DNA from: Streptomyces peucetius
GTDB lineage: Bacteria > Actinomycetota > Actinomycetes > Streptomycetales > Streptomycetaceae
Length of the DNA: 64,000 nucleotides
Assembly (NCBI RefSeq): GCF_025854275.1
Contig: NZ_CP107567.1
Location: forward strand, 2,852,001 to 2,916,000
Direction of reading: 5' to 3'
Positions within the stretch are counted from its first letter, which is position 1. Each line of letters starts with the position of its first letter. Shown piece by piece: positions 54,979 to 64,000 of the stretch. The notes under the pieces are model-generated. The model was not told the origin of the DNA. It searched no databases and was given only the letters and a program-made list of their open reading frames with translations. A program made the translations under genes and the position numbers.

Positions 54979-56655
54979 ATGAAGAGCGAAACCCTGAAGA
55001 ACGCCGCTGTCAGCACGCTGGTCGGCGCGACACTGGTCACCGGGGTGATCGTGCTCGCGCCCGGTTGGGGGAAGGACGCGCCGCCGCCCGCCCCCGGTCC
55101 CGTGGCCAGGGCGATGGCCGCGGCGGACACCGGAGCGCCCGCCTCGCTCACCGATCTCGACGCGCTGATCCGCAACCGGGAGCGCTTCGTCCGCAGCCAT
55201 CCGGGTGACCGGCGGTCGTGGGCGGCGCTGGGCTCCGCGTACGTGGAACGCGGCACCCGGTTCGGAGACACGGCGGACTACCCGAAGGCGGAGCGCGCGC
55301 TGAAGCGGTCACTGGGCGCGGTGCCCGCCGCCAAGGGCAACGTCGACGCGCTCGTGGGGCTGGCGGAGCTGGCGAACGCCCGGCACGACTTCGCGGGCGC
55401 GCGCGGTCACGCCGAGCGGGCCAGGAAGCAGCAGCCGGAACGCTGGTCGGTGTATCCGGCGCTGATCGAGGCGTACCACGGGCTCGGCAAGTACGCGGCC
55501 GCCGGAAAGGCCATGGACAAGCTGCTGGAGCTGCAGAGCGGACCGCAGGTGCAGGGGATGGAGGCGCGGGTCTACTGGAACAAGGGCTGGCGCGAGGACG
55601 CGGCGGCTCTGGCGTACGGCGCGACCGCGAACTCCCGTACCCCCGCCGAGAAGGCCGTCGCGCTGCACCGTGAGGGCGAGCTGGCCTGGGAGCGCGGCGA
55701 GGCCGCGGACGCGGTGGAGCACTACACGAAGGCGCTGAAGGCCGTGCCGGGCGGCCACCGGTCACTGGCCGGCCGGGCCCGCGCGCTGGCGGCACTGGGA
55801 CGCACGGACGAGGCGCTGGAGGACTACCGGTCGGCACTGGCGAAGGTGCCGCTGCCCGAGTACGCGCTCGAGTCCGGTGAGCTGTACGAGTCGCTGGGCC
55901 TGAGCGGTGACGCGGCCACCCAGTACGAGCTCATGCGGCAGCAGGTCACCCGTGCCGGTGAGCACGGCGTGAACGGGGACCTGGTGCTGGCCCGCTACGA
56001 GGCCGACCACGGGGACCCGGCCGCCGCGGTGCGCCGGCTGCAGGGCGAATGGCGGCGCGGCCACCGCAGCGTGTACGTCGCGGACGCCATGGGGTGGGCG
56101 CTGTACAAGGCGGGCCGGGCCGACGACGCGCTGCCGTTCGCGCGGCTCGCGACCGACCAGGGGCTGCGCAGCGCCCTGTTCTCGTACCACCTGGGCGAGA
56201 TCGAGCGCGCGCTCGGCGACTACGGTCCGGCGCGGCGTCACCTCGACGAGGCGCTGCGGACGAATCCGCACTTCTCCCCGCTGCTGGCGCCGCTGGCGCG
56301 TGAGGCACGGGACGCGCTCGGCGAGCCGGAGGCGGGCGGGCCGACGGATATGACGGGTGACGGGCCGTCGCCGCTCGAGTCGCCGGCACCGCCTCAATCG
56401 CCGTCCGCGTCGGCTCCGGCGGCTCCGTCGCCGTCGGACTCCTCTTCAAAGGCCCCGGCGGCCCCTTCGGAGCCTTCGGCCACTTCGGCTCCTTCGTCTC
56501 CCTCGGCGTCTTCGGCCTCTTCGGCTTCTTCGGCGGGCTCGGTGCCGGACGGTGCGGCGGCGTCGCAGGCGCCGGCCGCAGCACGGCCCGCTCCGGAGCT
56601 GCGGCCGGTGCAGCGCTCGGCGACCGCCGACTCGGCGGTGGCCACGACCGGCTGA
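54979..56655 (+). CDS. TPR-repeat protein with signal anchor
   Basis: The protein is 558 aa from ATG 54979. An N-terminal hydrophobic segment (TLVGATLVTGVIVLAPGW) should anchor it in the membrane. Residues about 60-450 are built of TPR helices (SWAALGSAYVERG, DALVGLAELANARHDFAGAR, SLAGRARALAALGRTDEALE and further). The last 100 residues are Ser/Pro/Ala-rich. It probably acts as a scaffold outside the membrane. It converges with the sortase gene at a 12-bp gap. Confidence 0.85.
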   Translation: MKSETLKNAAVSTLVGATLVTGVIVLAPGWGKDAPPPAPGPVARAMAAADTGAPASLTDLDALIRNRERFVRSHPGDRRSWAALGSAYVERGTRFGDTADYPKAERALKRSLGAVPAAKGNVDALVGLAELANARHDFAGARGHAERARKQQPERWSVYPALIEAYHGLGKYAAAGKAMDKLLELQSGPQVQGMEARVYWNKGWREDAAALAYGATANSRTPAEKAVALHREGELAWERGEAADAVEHYTKALKAVPGGHRSLAGRARALAALGRTDEALEDYRSALAKVPLPEYALESGELYESLGLSGDAATQYELMRQQVTRAGEHGVNGDLVLARYEADHGDPAAAVRRLQGEWRRGHRSVYVADAMGWALYKAGRADDALPFARLATDQGLRSALFSYHLGEIERALGDYGPARRHLDEALRTNPHFSPLLAPLAREARDALGEPEAGGPTDMTGDGPSPLESPAPPQSPSASAPAAPSPSDSSSKAPAAPSEPSATSAPSSPSASSASSASSAGSVPDGAAASQAPAAARPAPELRPVQRSATADSAVATTG

Positions 56656-56667
56656 CCGCCCCGCCCG

Positions 56668-57294
56668 CTACGGGCGCAGGGCGGCGTGGACGATGAGGTT
56701 GTCCACCGGATGGCCCTCGTCGTCGAAGGCCCCGTCGCAGGTGATGAGACGCAAGACCCGGTCGTCGGTCGCCCCGTAGACCCGCTCGGTCGGGAACGCC
56801 TTCTTGCTGACGGTCTCGGTGGCGGTGACGGTGAAGCGGTGCGCCGTCCCGGCGGCGTCGCGGACGGTGATGTCCGCGCCCCGACGGATGTCCCTCAGGT
56901 CGTGGAAGACGGCCCGGCCGAACCGCGTCTCGTTGTGGCCGATGATCACGGCGGCGCCGAGCTCGCCCGGGACGGCCGCGCCGGTGTACCAGCCGGCCGT
57001 CATGCCCTTCTCCGCGGGCGGTACCTCGACCGTGCCGTCCGGCTGCAGGCCGAGCCGCATGAGTGCGCTGCGCACGCCGATCGAGGGGATCGCGACCTGT
57101 ACGGGTTCGGCGGCCGTCCGGCGCCTGTCGGGGGACGCCGGGGCGGGTGCCGATGCGGTGGACGCCGGTGGCGCGGGGTCGGGGGCGGCCGTCCGCTGCG
57201 GTGCCGAGCATCCGGCGACTGCGGCGAGCACCAGGCACACGGCGGCCGTGAGCGCGCGGGCCGGCCGGGCGGTCCGGTGGCGGGGTCGGGACAT
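56668..57294 (-). CDS. Class F sortase
   Basis: The protein is 208 aa. An N-terminal hydrophobic segment ends in AVAGC, so it may be lipid-anchored. The active-site His120 is in VIIGHNE and the Cys186 in LRLITCDG. The segment that commonly carries the catalytic Arg reads HPVDNLIVHA here, with no Arg directly before DN. Class F sortases are frequent in actinobacteria and few have known substrates. The gene lies downstream of a surface-protein gene with a sorting-type C-terminus. Confidence 0.85.
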   Translation of the reverse strand: MSRPRHRTARPARALTAAVCLVLAAVAGCSAPQRTAAPDPAPPASTASAPAPASPDRRRTAAEPVQVAIPSIGVRSALMRLGLQPDGTVEVPPAEKGMTAGWYTGAAVPGELGAAVIIGHNETRFGRAVFHDLRDIRRGADITVRDAAGTAHRFTVTATETVSKKAFPTERVYGATDDRVLRLITCDGAFDDEGHPVDNLIVHAALRP

Positions 57295-57324
57295 GGAGGA
57301 CTCCGGGCGGGGTCGACGTGAGGG

Positions 57325-57368
57325 CCGGCCTCTTCGGTCACGGCGTGCGCCGTGACCGAAGAGGCCGG
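57325..57368 (-). terminator. Strong hairpin between the surface-protein and sortase genes
   Basis: A perfect 20-bp stem (57325-57344 with 57349-57368) and a 4-nt loop. Confidence 0.8.
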
Positions 57369-57432
57369 GACGGAAGAGTCCGCCGCGTCCGCGCAGGTGC
57401 GCACGGGGGCGTACGGCGGGCCGGTGGGTGAT

Positions 57433-57879
57433 TCAGACGCCTTGGGCGCCCTTGCGGCGGCGGAGCACGAGCGTGCCAGCTCCCGCGAGCAGGGCGATCC
57501 CCGCCGCGGAACCGGCGAGCGCCGTGCCGGTGGTTGCCCCGGCGGCGGGGCGTTCACCCGCGTCCACGCCGCCCCGCGGGGCCGCCGGCGCGGGGGCCGC
57601 GTCCCGTCGCTCGGCGGGCGCCGGCGCCGGCTTGTCGCCTGCCGCAACGCCGCCGCGCGGCGCCGCCGACGGGCCGCGGTCCTGCGACGGCCGGGGCGCG
57701 TCGTCGCCGCGGGCGGGGGCGGGTACGGGGGTGGTGCCGTCGGCGCTCGGGGCGGGGGTGCGGTCGGCGCTCGGGACGGGGGCGCCGTCGGCGGCGAACG
57801 CCGGTGCGGACGGCAGGAACGCGGCGCCGGCCACGAGCGCGGCGACCGCGACGGTGCGCAGGGTGGGACGGTGGGTCAT
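57433..57879 (-). CDS. Small secreted Pro/Ala-rich protein with sorting-signal-like C-terminus
   Basis: The protein is 148 aa from ATG 57879. It has a Sec signal peptide (VAVAALVAGAAFLPSAPAFA), a disordered body with repeats of PSAD and PRGGV, and a C-terminal membrane helix (TALAGSAAGIALLAGAGTLV) followed by LRRRKGAQ. Such a tail is that of a sortase substrate, yet there is no LPXTG. The nearest candidate is RPAAG just before the helix. It is just upstream of the class F sortase and may be its substrate. Confidence 0.7.
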   Translation of the reverse strand: MTHRPTLRTVAVAALVAGAAFLPSAPAFAADGAPVPSADRTPAPSADGTTPVPAPARGDDAPRPSQDRGPSAAPRGGVAAGDKPAPAPAERRDAAPAPAAPRGGVDAGERPAAGATTGTALAGSAAGIALLAGAGTLVLRRRKGAQGV

Positions 57880-57973
57880 GGGGGATGGCTCCATTCCGAC
57901 TGGCTTTCGAATCACCCGGATCCGCAAGACCACGGGCTCGGCCACAGGCTGTCGGGGAGTTGTGAGGAAGCTG

Positions 57974-59872
57974 TCAGACCGCTGTGGTCATCCCGTCAGG
58001 TCCCGCCGCCGGGAGCCGCAGCGTGAACACGGCGCCCCGCCCCTCGCCGCCGCTCACTTCGACGGTGCCGCCGTGCGCCTCGGCCAGTTGGCGCACGATC
58101 GCCAGACCGAGTCCGCTGCCCCCGGTGCGCCGGTTGCGGGACTTCTCCGCCCTCCAGAAGCGGTCGAAGACGTACGGCAGGGCGTCCGCCGGGATGCCGC
58201 TGCCCGTGTCGGCCACCTCCACGGCGACGGTGCCGGCCTCCGCCTCGTACGCCCTCAGGGTGACGCTGCCGCCTGCCGGGGTGTGGCGTACCGCGTTGGA
58301 GAGGAGGTTGCCCAGGGCCTGGCGCAGCCGTACCGGGTCGGCCGTCAGGACGGGTACGGCCGCGCCGACGACGGTCTTCAGCGTGACTCCGGCGGCCTCC
58401 GCGAGACCTTGGTGCGCCGCGGTGGCCTGGCCGAGCAGTTCGCCGACGCGCAGGGGCTCCGGGTGCAGGCGCAGGGCGCCGGCGTCGGCCTCCGACAGGT
58501 CCCGGAGGTCGTCGATGATGTGCTGGAGCTGCACGGCCTCCTCCAGGAGGGAGGAGACGAGAGCCGGGTCGGGTTCCGCGAGCCCGTCCTGTGCCGCTTC
58601 CAGCCAACCGCGGATGTTGCTCAGGGGTGTGCGCAGTTCGTGGGCGACGTCGCTGACCATCGCCTTGCGCTGCCCCTCGAGCCGGGCACGGTGGGCGGCC
58701 ATGTCGTTGAAGGCCGCGGCCAGGCGACCGATCTCGTTGTCGGCGCTGACGGGCACCGGCTCCGGGTGGCCGTCCTTCATCCGCTGGGCCGCGCCTGTGA
58801 GCGCCTGCAGCGGCCGTACCAGGCGGGTGGCGGCGAGCAGGGAGGCCCCGAAGGTGAGAGCCAGGACGAGGGCCGCCGCGCCCGCGATACGGGCCGTGTT
58901 CGCCGGCGACAGGTCGAAGCCGGGCACGTTCGCCGTGTCGGCATCGCCGATGAACAGCAGCGCGGGCGAGGCGACGTATGCGCTGAGCTGTTCGCGCCGG
59001 GCGGTGCCGACACAGGAGGCGACGACCCGGTCCTGCTCGTCGTCGGCCTCGCGCGGGGCGGGCATCGGCTGCGGGGGCAAACTCCAGGAAAGGTCCGGGT
59101 TCAGCCGCACCTCGTCGAAACCCTGGCGGACGAGGCAGGCGTTGGCGAGGTCGTCGAGGGCGGCGAGCGCCTTCGCCTCGGTGGCCGTGGGGGTGTCGAG
59201 GGCGTCCGTCGGGCACCGGGCGCCCCGGGCACGGTCGGGATCGTTGCCGACGGTCTGGATGCGGGGCCGGCCGCTCGGCTCTTCGACGACGTCCACGGCG
59301 ATCCCGTATCCGGTCAGGCAGTCGGCGGCGCGACGTGCGGCGTCGTGCAGGCGGGTGCGTTCGCTCGCGGTCAGTTCGAAGGGGCCCACCGCGCGGGGGT
59401 CGATGCGGTCGGCGGTGCCCGGCTGGGCGCCGCCGGCCGGCGCGAGCGCCGTGTCCGGGGAGAGCGGGTCGACGACGGCCGAGGCCGTGGGTGGCAGGGC
59501 GGGGACCGGGCCCGCCGAGTCGGCGGAGTCGGCGGAGTCGGCGGAGTCGGCGAGGGGCGTGCGCTGCTGGGTGGTCAGGGCGATCCGACGGCCGGTCTGC
59601 GCGGCCAGTTTCCGCAGCGTGGCGTCGACGCCGTCCCATTCGGGGTGGGTGGCGGCGTAGCCGAGGAGGGTGTTGTAGATCCGGGCGTCGTCGGCGAGGT
59701 TCTGGCCCTGTTCCTGCTTGATCGCACCGGAGGTGGTCTGCACGGCGAGCCAGGCGGTGGCGGCCACGGAGCAGGCGGCGACGAGGGCGGAGACGGCCAG
59801 CAGCCGGCCCAGCAGGCTCTTGCGGAGCGGCAGCCGCCCCGGGCTCGTGCGTTCCCGCTCAGCCCGCGGCAC
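57974..59872 (-). CDS. Sensor histidine kinase of a two-component system
   Basis: The protein is 632 aa from a GTG start overlapping the response regulator by 14 bp. Two membrane helices (about 22-45 and 318-341) flank an extracytoplasmic domain of some 270 residues. HAMP follows (LVRPLQALTGAAQRM), then the H box SDVAHELRTPLSNIRG, N box LGNLLSNAVRHT, and G boxes ADTGSGIP and GGSGLGLAIV. The sensor domain carries four DSA repeats encoded by a 9-bp tandem repeat and several cysteines. The signal is unknown. Confidence 0.93.
   Translation of the reverse strand: MPRAERERTSPGRLPLRKSLLGRLLAVSALVAACSVAATAWLAVQTTSGAIKQEQGQNLADDARIYNTLLGYAATHPEWDGVDATLRKLAAQTGRRIALTTQQRTPLADSADSADSADSAGPVPALPPTASAVVDPLSPDTALAPAGGAQPGTADRIDPRAVGPFELTASERTRLHDAARRAADCLTGYGIAVDVVEEPSGRPRIQTVGNDPDRARGARCPTDALDTPTATEAKALAALDDLANACLVRQGFDEVRLNPDLSWSLPPQPMPAPREADDEQDRVVASCVGTARREQLSAYVASPALLFIGDADTANVPGFDLSPANTARIAGAAALVLALTFGASLLAATRLVRPLQALTGAAQRMKDGHPEPVPVSADNEIGRLAAAFNDMAAHRARLEGQRKAMVSDVAHELRTPLSNIRGWLEAAQDGLAEPDPALVSSLLEEAVQLQHIIDDLRDLSEADAGALRLHPEPLRVGELLGQATAAHQGLAEAAGVTLKTVVGAAVPVLTADPVRLRQALGNLLSNAVRHTPAGGSVTLRAYEAEAGTVAVEVADTGSGIPADALPYVFDRFWRAEKSRNRRTGGSGLGLAIVRQLAEAHGGTVEVSGGEGRGAVFTLRLPAAGPDGMTTAV
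59517..59552 (-). repeat. Four tandem copies of a 9-bp unit inside the sensor-kinase gene
   Basis: Four exact copies of GAGTCGGCG encode repeated Asp-Ser-Ala in the extracytoplasmic domain. Being a multiple of three, copy number can change without a frameshift. Confidence 0.9.
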
Positions 59873-60578
59873 GGGAGGCGCCCTTGTCCGGGTCCGTCAG
59901 TTTGTAGCCGACGCCGAAGACCGTGAGCAGACGTACGGGGCGGCGCGGGGCGGATTCGATCTTCTTGCGCAGGTTCATGACGTGGACGTCGACGGTGCGG
60001 TCGCTGATGTACCGGTCGTAGCCGTGGAGTTCGGCGAGCAGCAGCTGTCTGGTGAAGACCCGGTCGGGCTCGGCCGCCATGGCGGCGAGGATGCGGAACT
60101 CGCCGGGTGTGCACTCCACCGGCTCGCCGTGGACGGTGACTTCGTGCCGGTCGGGGTCGACGTGCAGCGCGCCGACGGCCAGCGCCGCCGACGGCCGGGC
60201 GGCGGCCACGGGCCGGGTGCGGCGGAGCAGTGTGCGGACCCGGGCCATCAGTTCCCGCGGGCTGTAGGGCTTGGTCATGTAGTCGTCGGCCCCGAGGTCG
60301 AGGCCGAGCAGCAGGTCGTCCTCGGTGGTGCGGGCGGTGAGCATCAGCACCGGCAGTTCGCGGGCCTCGGCGCGCAGCACGCGCAGCACGTCCAGCCCGT
60401 CGGCGCGGGGCATCATCACATCGAGCAGCAGCAGGTCGGGTTCGCGTCCGCGGACGGCGTCGATGGCCGCTCTGCCGTCGCGTACGAGGGTGACCGCATG
60501 ACCCTCGTGTTCCAGGTACCGGCGTATCAGTTCGGCCTGTTTGCCGTCGTCTTCGGCCACCATGACGTTTGCGCACAC
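59859..60578 (-). CDS. OmpR/PhoB-family response regulator
   Basis: The protein is 239 aa from GTG 60578; ATG 60563 is an alternative start. The receiver has the acidic pair in MVAEDD, the phospho-acceptor Asp in LLLLDVMMPRADG, and the Lys in MTKPYSPREL. The winged-helix domain has CTPGEFRILAAMAAEPDRVF and RTVDVHVMNLRKKIE. It is the partner of the kinase just downstream. Confidence 0.93.
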   Translation of the reverse strand: MCANVMVAEDDGKQAELIRRYLEHEGHAVTLVRDGRAAIDAVRGREPDLLLLDVMMPRADGLDVLRVLRAEARELPVLMLTARTTEDDLLLGLDLGADDYMTKPYSPRELMARVRTLLRRTRPVAAARPSAALAVGALHVDPDRHEVTVHGEPVECTPGEFRILAAMAAEPDRVFTRQLLLAELHGYDRYISDRTVDVHVMNLRKKIESAPRRPVRLLTVFGVGYKLTDPDKGASRAAG

Positions 60579-60609
60579 ACCGACGATCGTAGGCGGGCCG
60601 GTGGAACGG

Positions 60610-60645
60610 CCGCGGCCCCACGGGTCAGGGTCCGGGGGGCCGCGG
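60610..60645 (-). terminator. Hairpin downstream of hpd
   Basis: A perfect 10-bp stem CCGCGGCCCC/GGGGCCGCGG. It separates hpd from the two-component genes. Confidence 0.6.
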
Positions 60646-60664
60646 CGGTGCCGGGGGCGAGGGA

Positions 60665-62411
<1,747 letters not shown>

Positions 62412-62417
62412 GGCCAC

Positions 62418-62478
62418 TTGCAAAGGAGTGGTTGCAAAAAAGCGTTGCAAAGGTCTCTTTGCAACGCTACCTTTGCAT
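62418..62478. promoter_or_regulatory. TTGCAAA operator array in front of the ArsR-type gene
   Basis: TTGCAAA occurs at 62418, 62432 and 62445, and its complement TTTGCAA at 62458, plus TTTGCAT at 62472. The centre is a perfect 11-bp inverted repeat (62442-62452 with 62457-62467) with a 4-bp spacer. It ends 2 bp before the ATG, so a bound repressor would block transcription start. Confidence 0.7.
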
Positions 62479-62480
62479 GC

Positions 62481-63098
62481 ATGAGCGAGAAAGAGGAACC
62501 GAGAGAGCCCGCCGAGGGCGAGGCCGGGGCGCGCAAGGTCCGTGCGCTGGATCCGCGCTCCCTGCGCGGGCTCGCCCACCCTCTGCGGATGCGCCTGTTC
62601 CAGACGCTGCGCCAGGACGGCCCCGCGACCGCCTCCCGGCTCGCCGAGAAACTCGGCGAGTCCAGCGGTGCCACCAGCTACCACCTGCGCCAGCTCGCGG
62701 CCCACGGCTTCGTCGAGGACGACCCGGAGCGCGGCAAGGGCCGGGAGCGATGGTGGAAGGCCTCCATCGACGGCATGCTCTTCGACCACGCCCTTTACAC
62801 CGACCCCGATCCGACGGTGCGCGGAGCCGCCGACCTGTATCTCCACGAGCACGCGACCATGCACACGCAGGAGGTCGCCACCTGGCTGGGCACCCTGAGG
62901 GACTGGCCCGAGGAGTGGCAGCGCGTCTCCGACCTCAGCGACTTCACCCTGCGCCTGACCGCGGCGCAGGCCCACGAGCTCAGCGAGAAGATCCACACGC
63001 TCATCGAGAGCTACCGCGACCACGAACGGGCGCCCGGTACCGAAGGCGCCGCCCAGGTCCGGCTGCACCTCCACGCATTCCCGCGCTCCACCGGCTGA
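62481..63098 (+). CDS. ArsR-family winged-helix transcription regulator
   Basis: The protein is 205 aa from ATG 62481. The HTH domain is LRGLAHPLRMRLFQTLRQDG, then SRLAEKLGESSGATSYHLRQLAAHGFVED (split about residues 55-83). No Cys metal site is seen, so it is unlikely to sense metals. The C-terminal domain (about 110-195) is helical. It is the first gene of a unit with a small ORF and an MFS exporter, and it should bind the TTGCAAA array above it. Confidence 0.88.
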   Translation: MSEKEEPREPAEGEAGARKVRALDPRSLRGLAHPLRMRLFQTLRQDGPATASRLAEKLGESSGATSYHLRQLAAHGFVEDDPERGKGRERWWKASIDGMLFDHALYTDPDPTVRGAADLYLHEHATMHTQEVATWLGTLRDWPEEWQRVSDLSDFTLRLTAAQAHELSEKIHTLIESYRDHERAPGTEGAAQVRLHLHAFPRSTG

Positions 63099-63113
63099 GG
63101 AGACCCGAGAGTC

Positions 63114-63296
63114 ATGCACTCCGACATACATCTGATGCTGCACGCACTGCGCGCCGGGGACCTGCGCACGGCGGCCGCCGGCCAGGTGCCGCGTGAGGCA
63201 CTGCGCGCCCGACTGGGCCTGGCCTTAGTCGGGTTGGGGCTGCGACTGCTGCGGCAGCCACCCGCGCCCGCCCTGTGCACGACCCGCCTCGCATGA
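63114..63296 (+). CDS. Small 60-aa protein between regulator and exporter
   Basis: The ORF starts 15 bp after the regulator stop, with GGAGACC upstream, and its stop overlaps the MFS start (ATGA, 63293-63296). The peptide (MHSDIHLMLHALRAGDLRTA) is helical and basic, with a hydrophobic middle. No family. Translational coupling to the MFS gene is the firm observation. Confidence 0.6.
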   Translation: MHSDIHLMLHALRAGDLRTAAAGQVPREALRARLGLALVGLGLRLLRQPPAPALCTTRLA

Positions 63297-64000
63297 GCGG
63301 GCAGGGGGGACCGAAGGCGACGCGGAGGGGGCCGCTCGCCACCGTACTGGCGGCCAACGCCGTCTCCATCACCGGCAATTCACTCACCCTCATCGGCGTC
63401 CCGTGGTTCGCGCTCCAGACCACGGGCAGCCCCGGCAAGGCCGGCCTGGTCGCCTTCTGCGCCACGCTGCCGGTCGTCGTCTCCGCCATCATCGGCGGAC
63501 CCGTCATCGACCGGATCGGCCGACGCCGGGTCAGCATCATCACCGACGTCGTCTGCGCCGTCGCGCTCGCCGCGATCCCGCTGCTCCACTACGCGGGAGC
63601 GCTCCGGTTCTGGATGCTGTGCGCGCTCATGGCCGTCACCGGCCTCTTCCACGCACCCGGCGAGACCGCCCGCTACGTGCTCGTGCCCGACCTCGCCGAG
63701 CTGGCGGGGACACGGCTGTCCCGTGCCGCAAGCCTCTTCGACGCCGTCTCGCGCGGCGCCCGGATGGCCGGCGCGGCCCTCGCCGGCGTCCTCATCGCGC
63801 TCATCGGCGCGGAGGCGGTCCTGCTCATCGACGCGGCCACGTTCTGCGGCTCCGCCCTGCTGATCCGCCTCGGCCTGCGGCGGGTCGGCGCGGCCGAACC
63901 GCAGCGGAACTCAACACCGGTGTCCTTCGCCGCCTACCGGGACCAACTGCGCGAGGGCTACGCCTTTCTGCTGCGCACACGCCTGCTGCTGGGCGTCGTG
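63293..64000 (+). CDS. MFS transporter, 3'-truncated by the window edge
   Basis: At least 236 codons are open to the right end. The N-terminal region has hydrophobic helices (LAAAN-type LATVLAANAVSITGNSLTLI) and the MFS loop motif GGPVIDRIGRRRVSIITD. Four to six membrane helices are visible. It fits the DHA3-like group of drug and macrolide exporters. Start ATG 63293 overlaps the small ORF stop. Its local repressor is probably the ArsR-type protein. Confidence 0.85.
   Translation, partial: MSGQGGPKATRRGPLATVLAANAVSITGNSLTLIGVPWFALQTTGSPGKAGLVAFCATLPVVVSAIIGGPVIDRIGRRRVSIITDVVCAVALAAIPLLHYAGALRFWMLCALMAVTGLFHAPGETARYVLVPDLAELAGTRLSRAASLFDAVSRGARMAGAALAGVLIALIGAEAVLLIDAATFCGSALLIRLGLRRVGAAEPQRNSTPVSFAAYRDQLREGYAFLLRTRLLLGVV

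Overview
The window reads as a high-GC actinomycete chromosome, almost certainly Streptomyces. Third codon positions are nearly all G or C. The gene set includes an SsgA-like sporulation protein, DasR-type dre sites in front of GlcNAc PTS genes, an actinobacterial mycothiol-era cysteine pathway (CysM/CysO/Mec) and a GlcNAc/rph/rdgB/cys gene order that I recall as conserved in Streptomyces. Species was not determined.

Region 1 (1-9.2 kb) is an accessory defence-type operon of four genes that overlap by 4 bp each: a 5'-truncated SF2 helicase, a UvrD-like SF1 helicase, DrmA and DrmB (DUF1998). DrmA and DrmB are the core pair of DISARM anti-phage systems. Here they are coupled to two further helicases, with no DrmC or methylase in view. 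A terminator and a zone of gene remnants (9.25-9.8 kb) follow.

Region 2 (9.8-19.5 kb) is a run of small envelope and secreted proteins: DUF1304, a DUF89 phosphatase, YunG-like, an Excalibur lipoprotein, a COG4315 lipoprotein, a CHRD protein, DUF445 and a GDSL hydrolase. It ends in a 0.9 kb extremely GC-rich repeat array carrying a perfect 88-bp tandem duplication.

Region 3 (19.5-31 kb) holds a DUF1707 protein, an ABC-2 exporter (ATPase plus two permeases), a class A penicillin-binding protein, a guanidinium exporter behind a guanidine-III riboswitch, a GroES-like protein, DUF3618, Bcp peroxiredoxin, a ProP-type symporter, two overlapping HNH nucleases and tRNA-Leu(UAG).

Region 4 (31-47 kb) is core metabolism. 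It has RdgB and RNase PH, then the GlcNAc PTS (NagF/NagE1/NagE2) with dre operators. Next comes cysteine synthesis on a sulfur-carrier protein (leader peptide, cysO, cysM, mec). Two amino-acid transporters share an upstream element. ClpS and DUF2017 follow, then NAD salvage (pncB, pncA). A second copy of the GC-rich composite repeat lies at 46.3-46.8 kb.

Region 5 (47-64 kb) has an InhA-type metalloprotease, RDD membrane proteins, SsgG-like, a GlcD-like oxidase, a TPR protein, a class F sortase beside a sorting-signal-like surface protein, a two-component system, hpd with a divergent Lrp-type regulator, and an ArsR-type regulator/small ORF/MFS exporter operon behind a dense TTGCAAA array. The MFS gene runs off the right edge.
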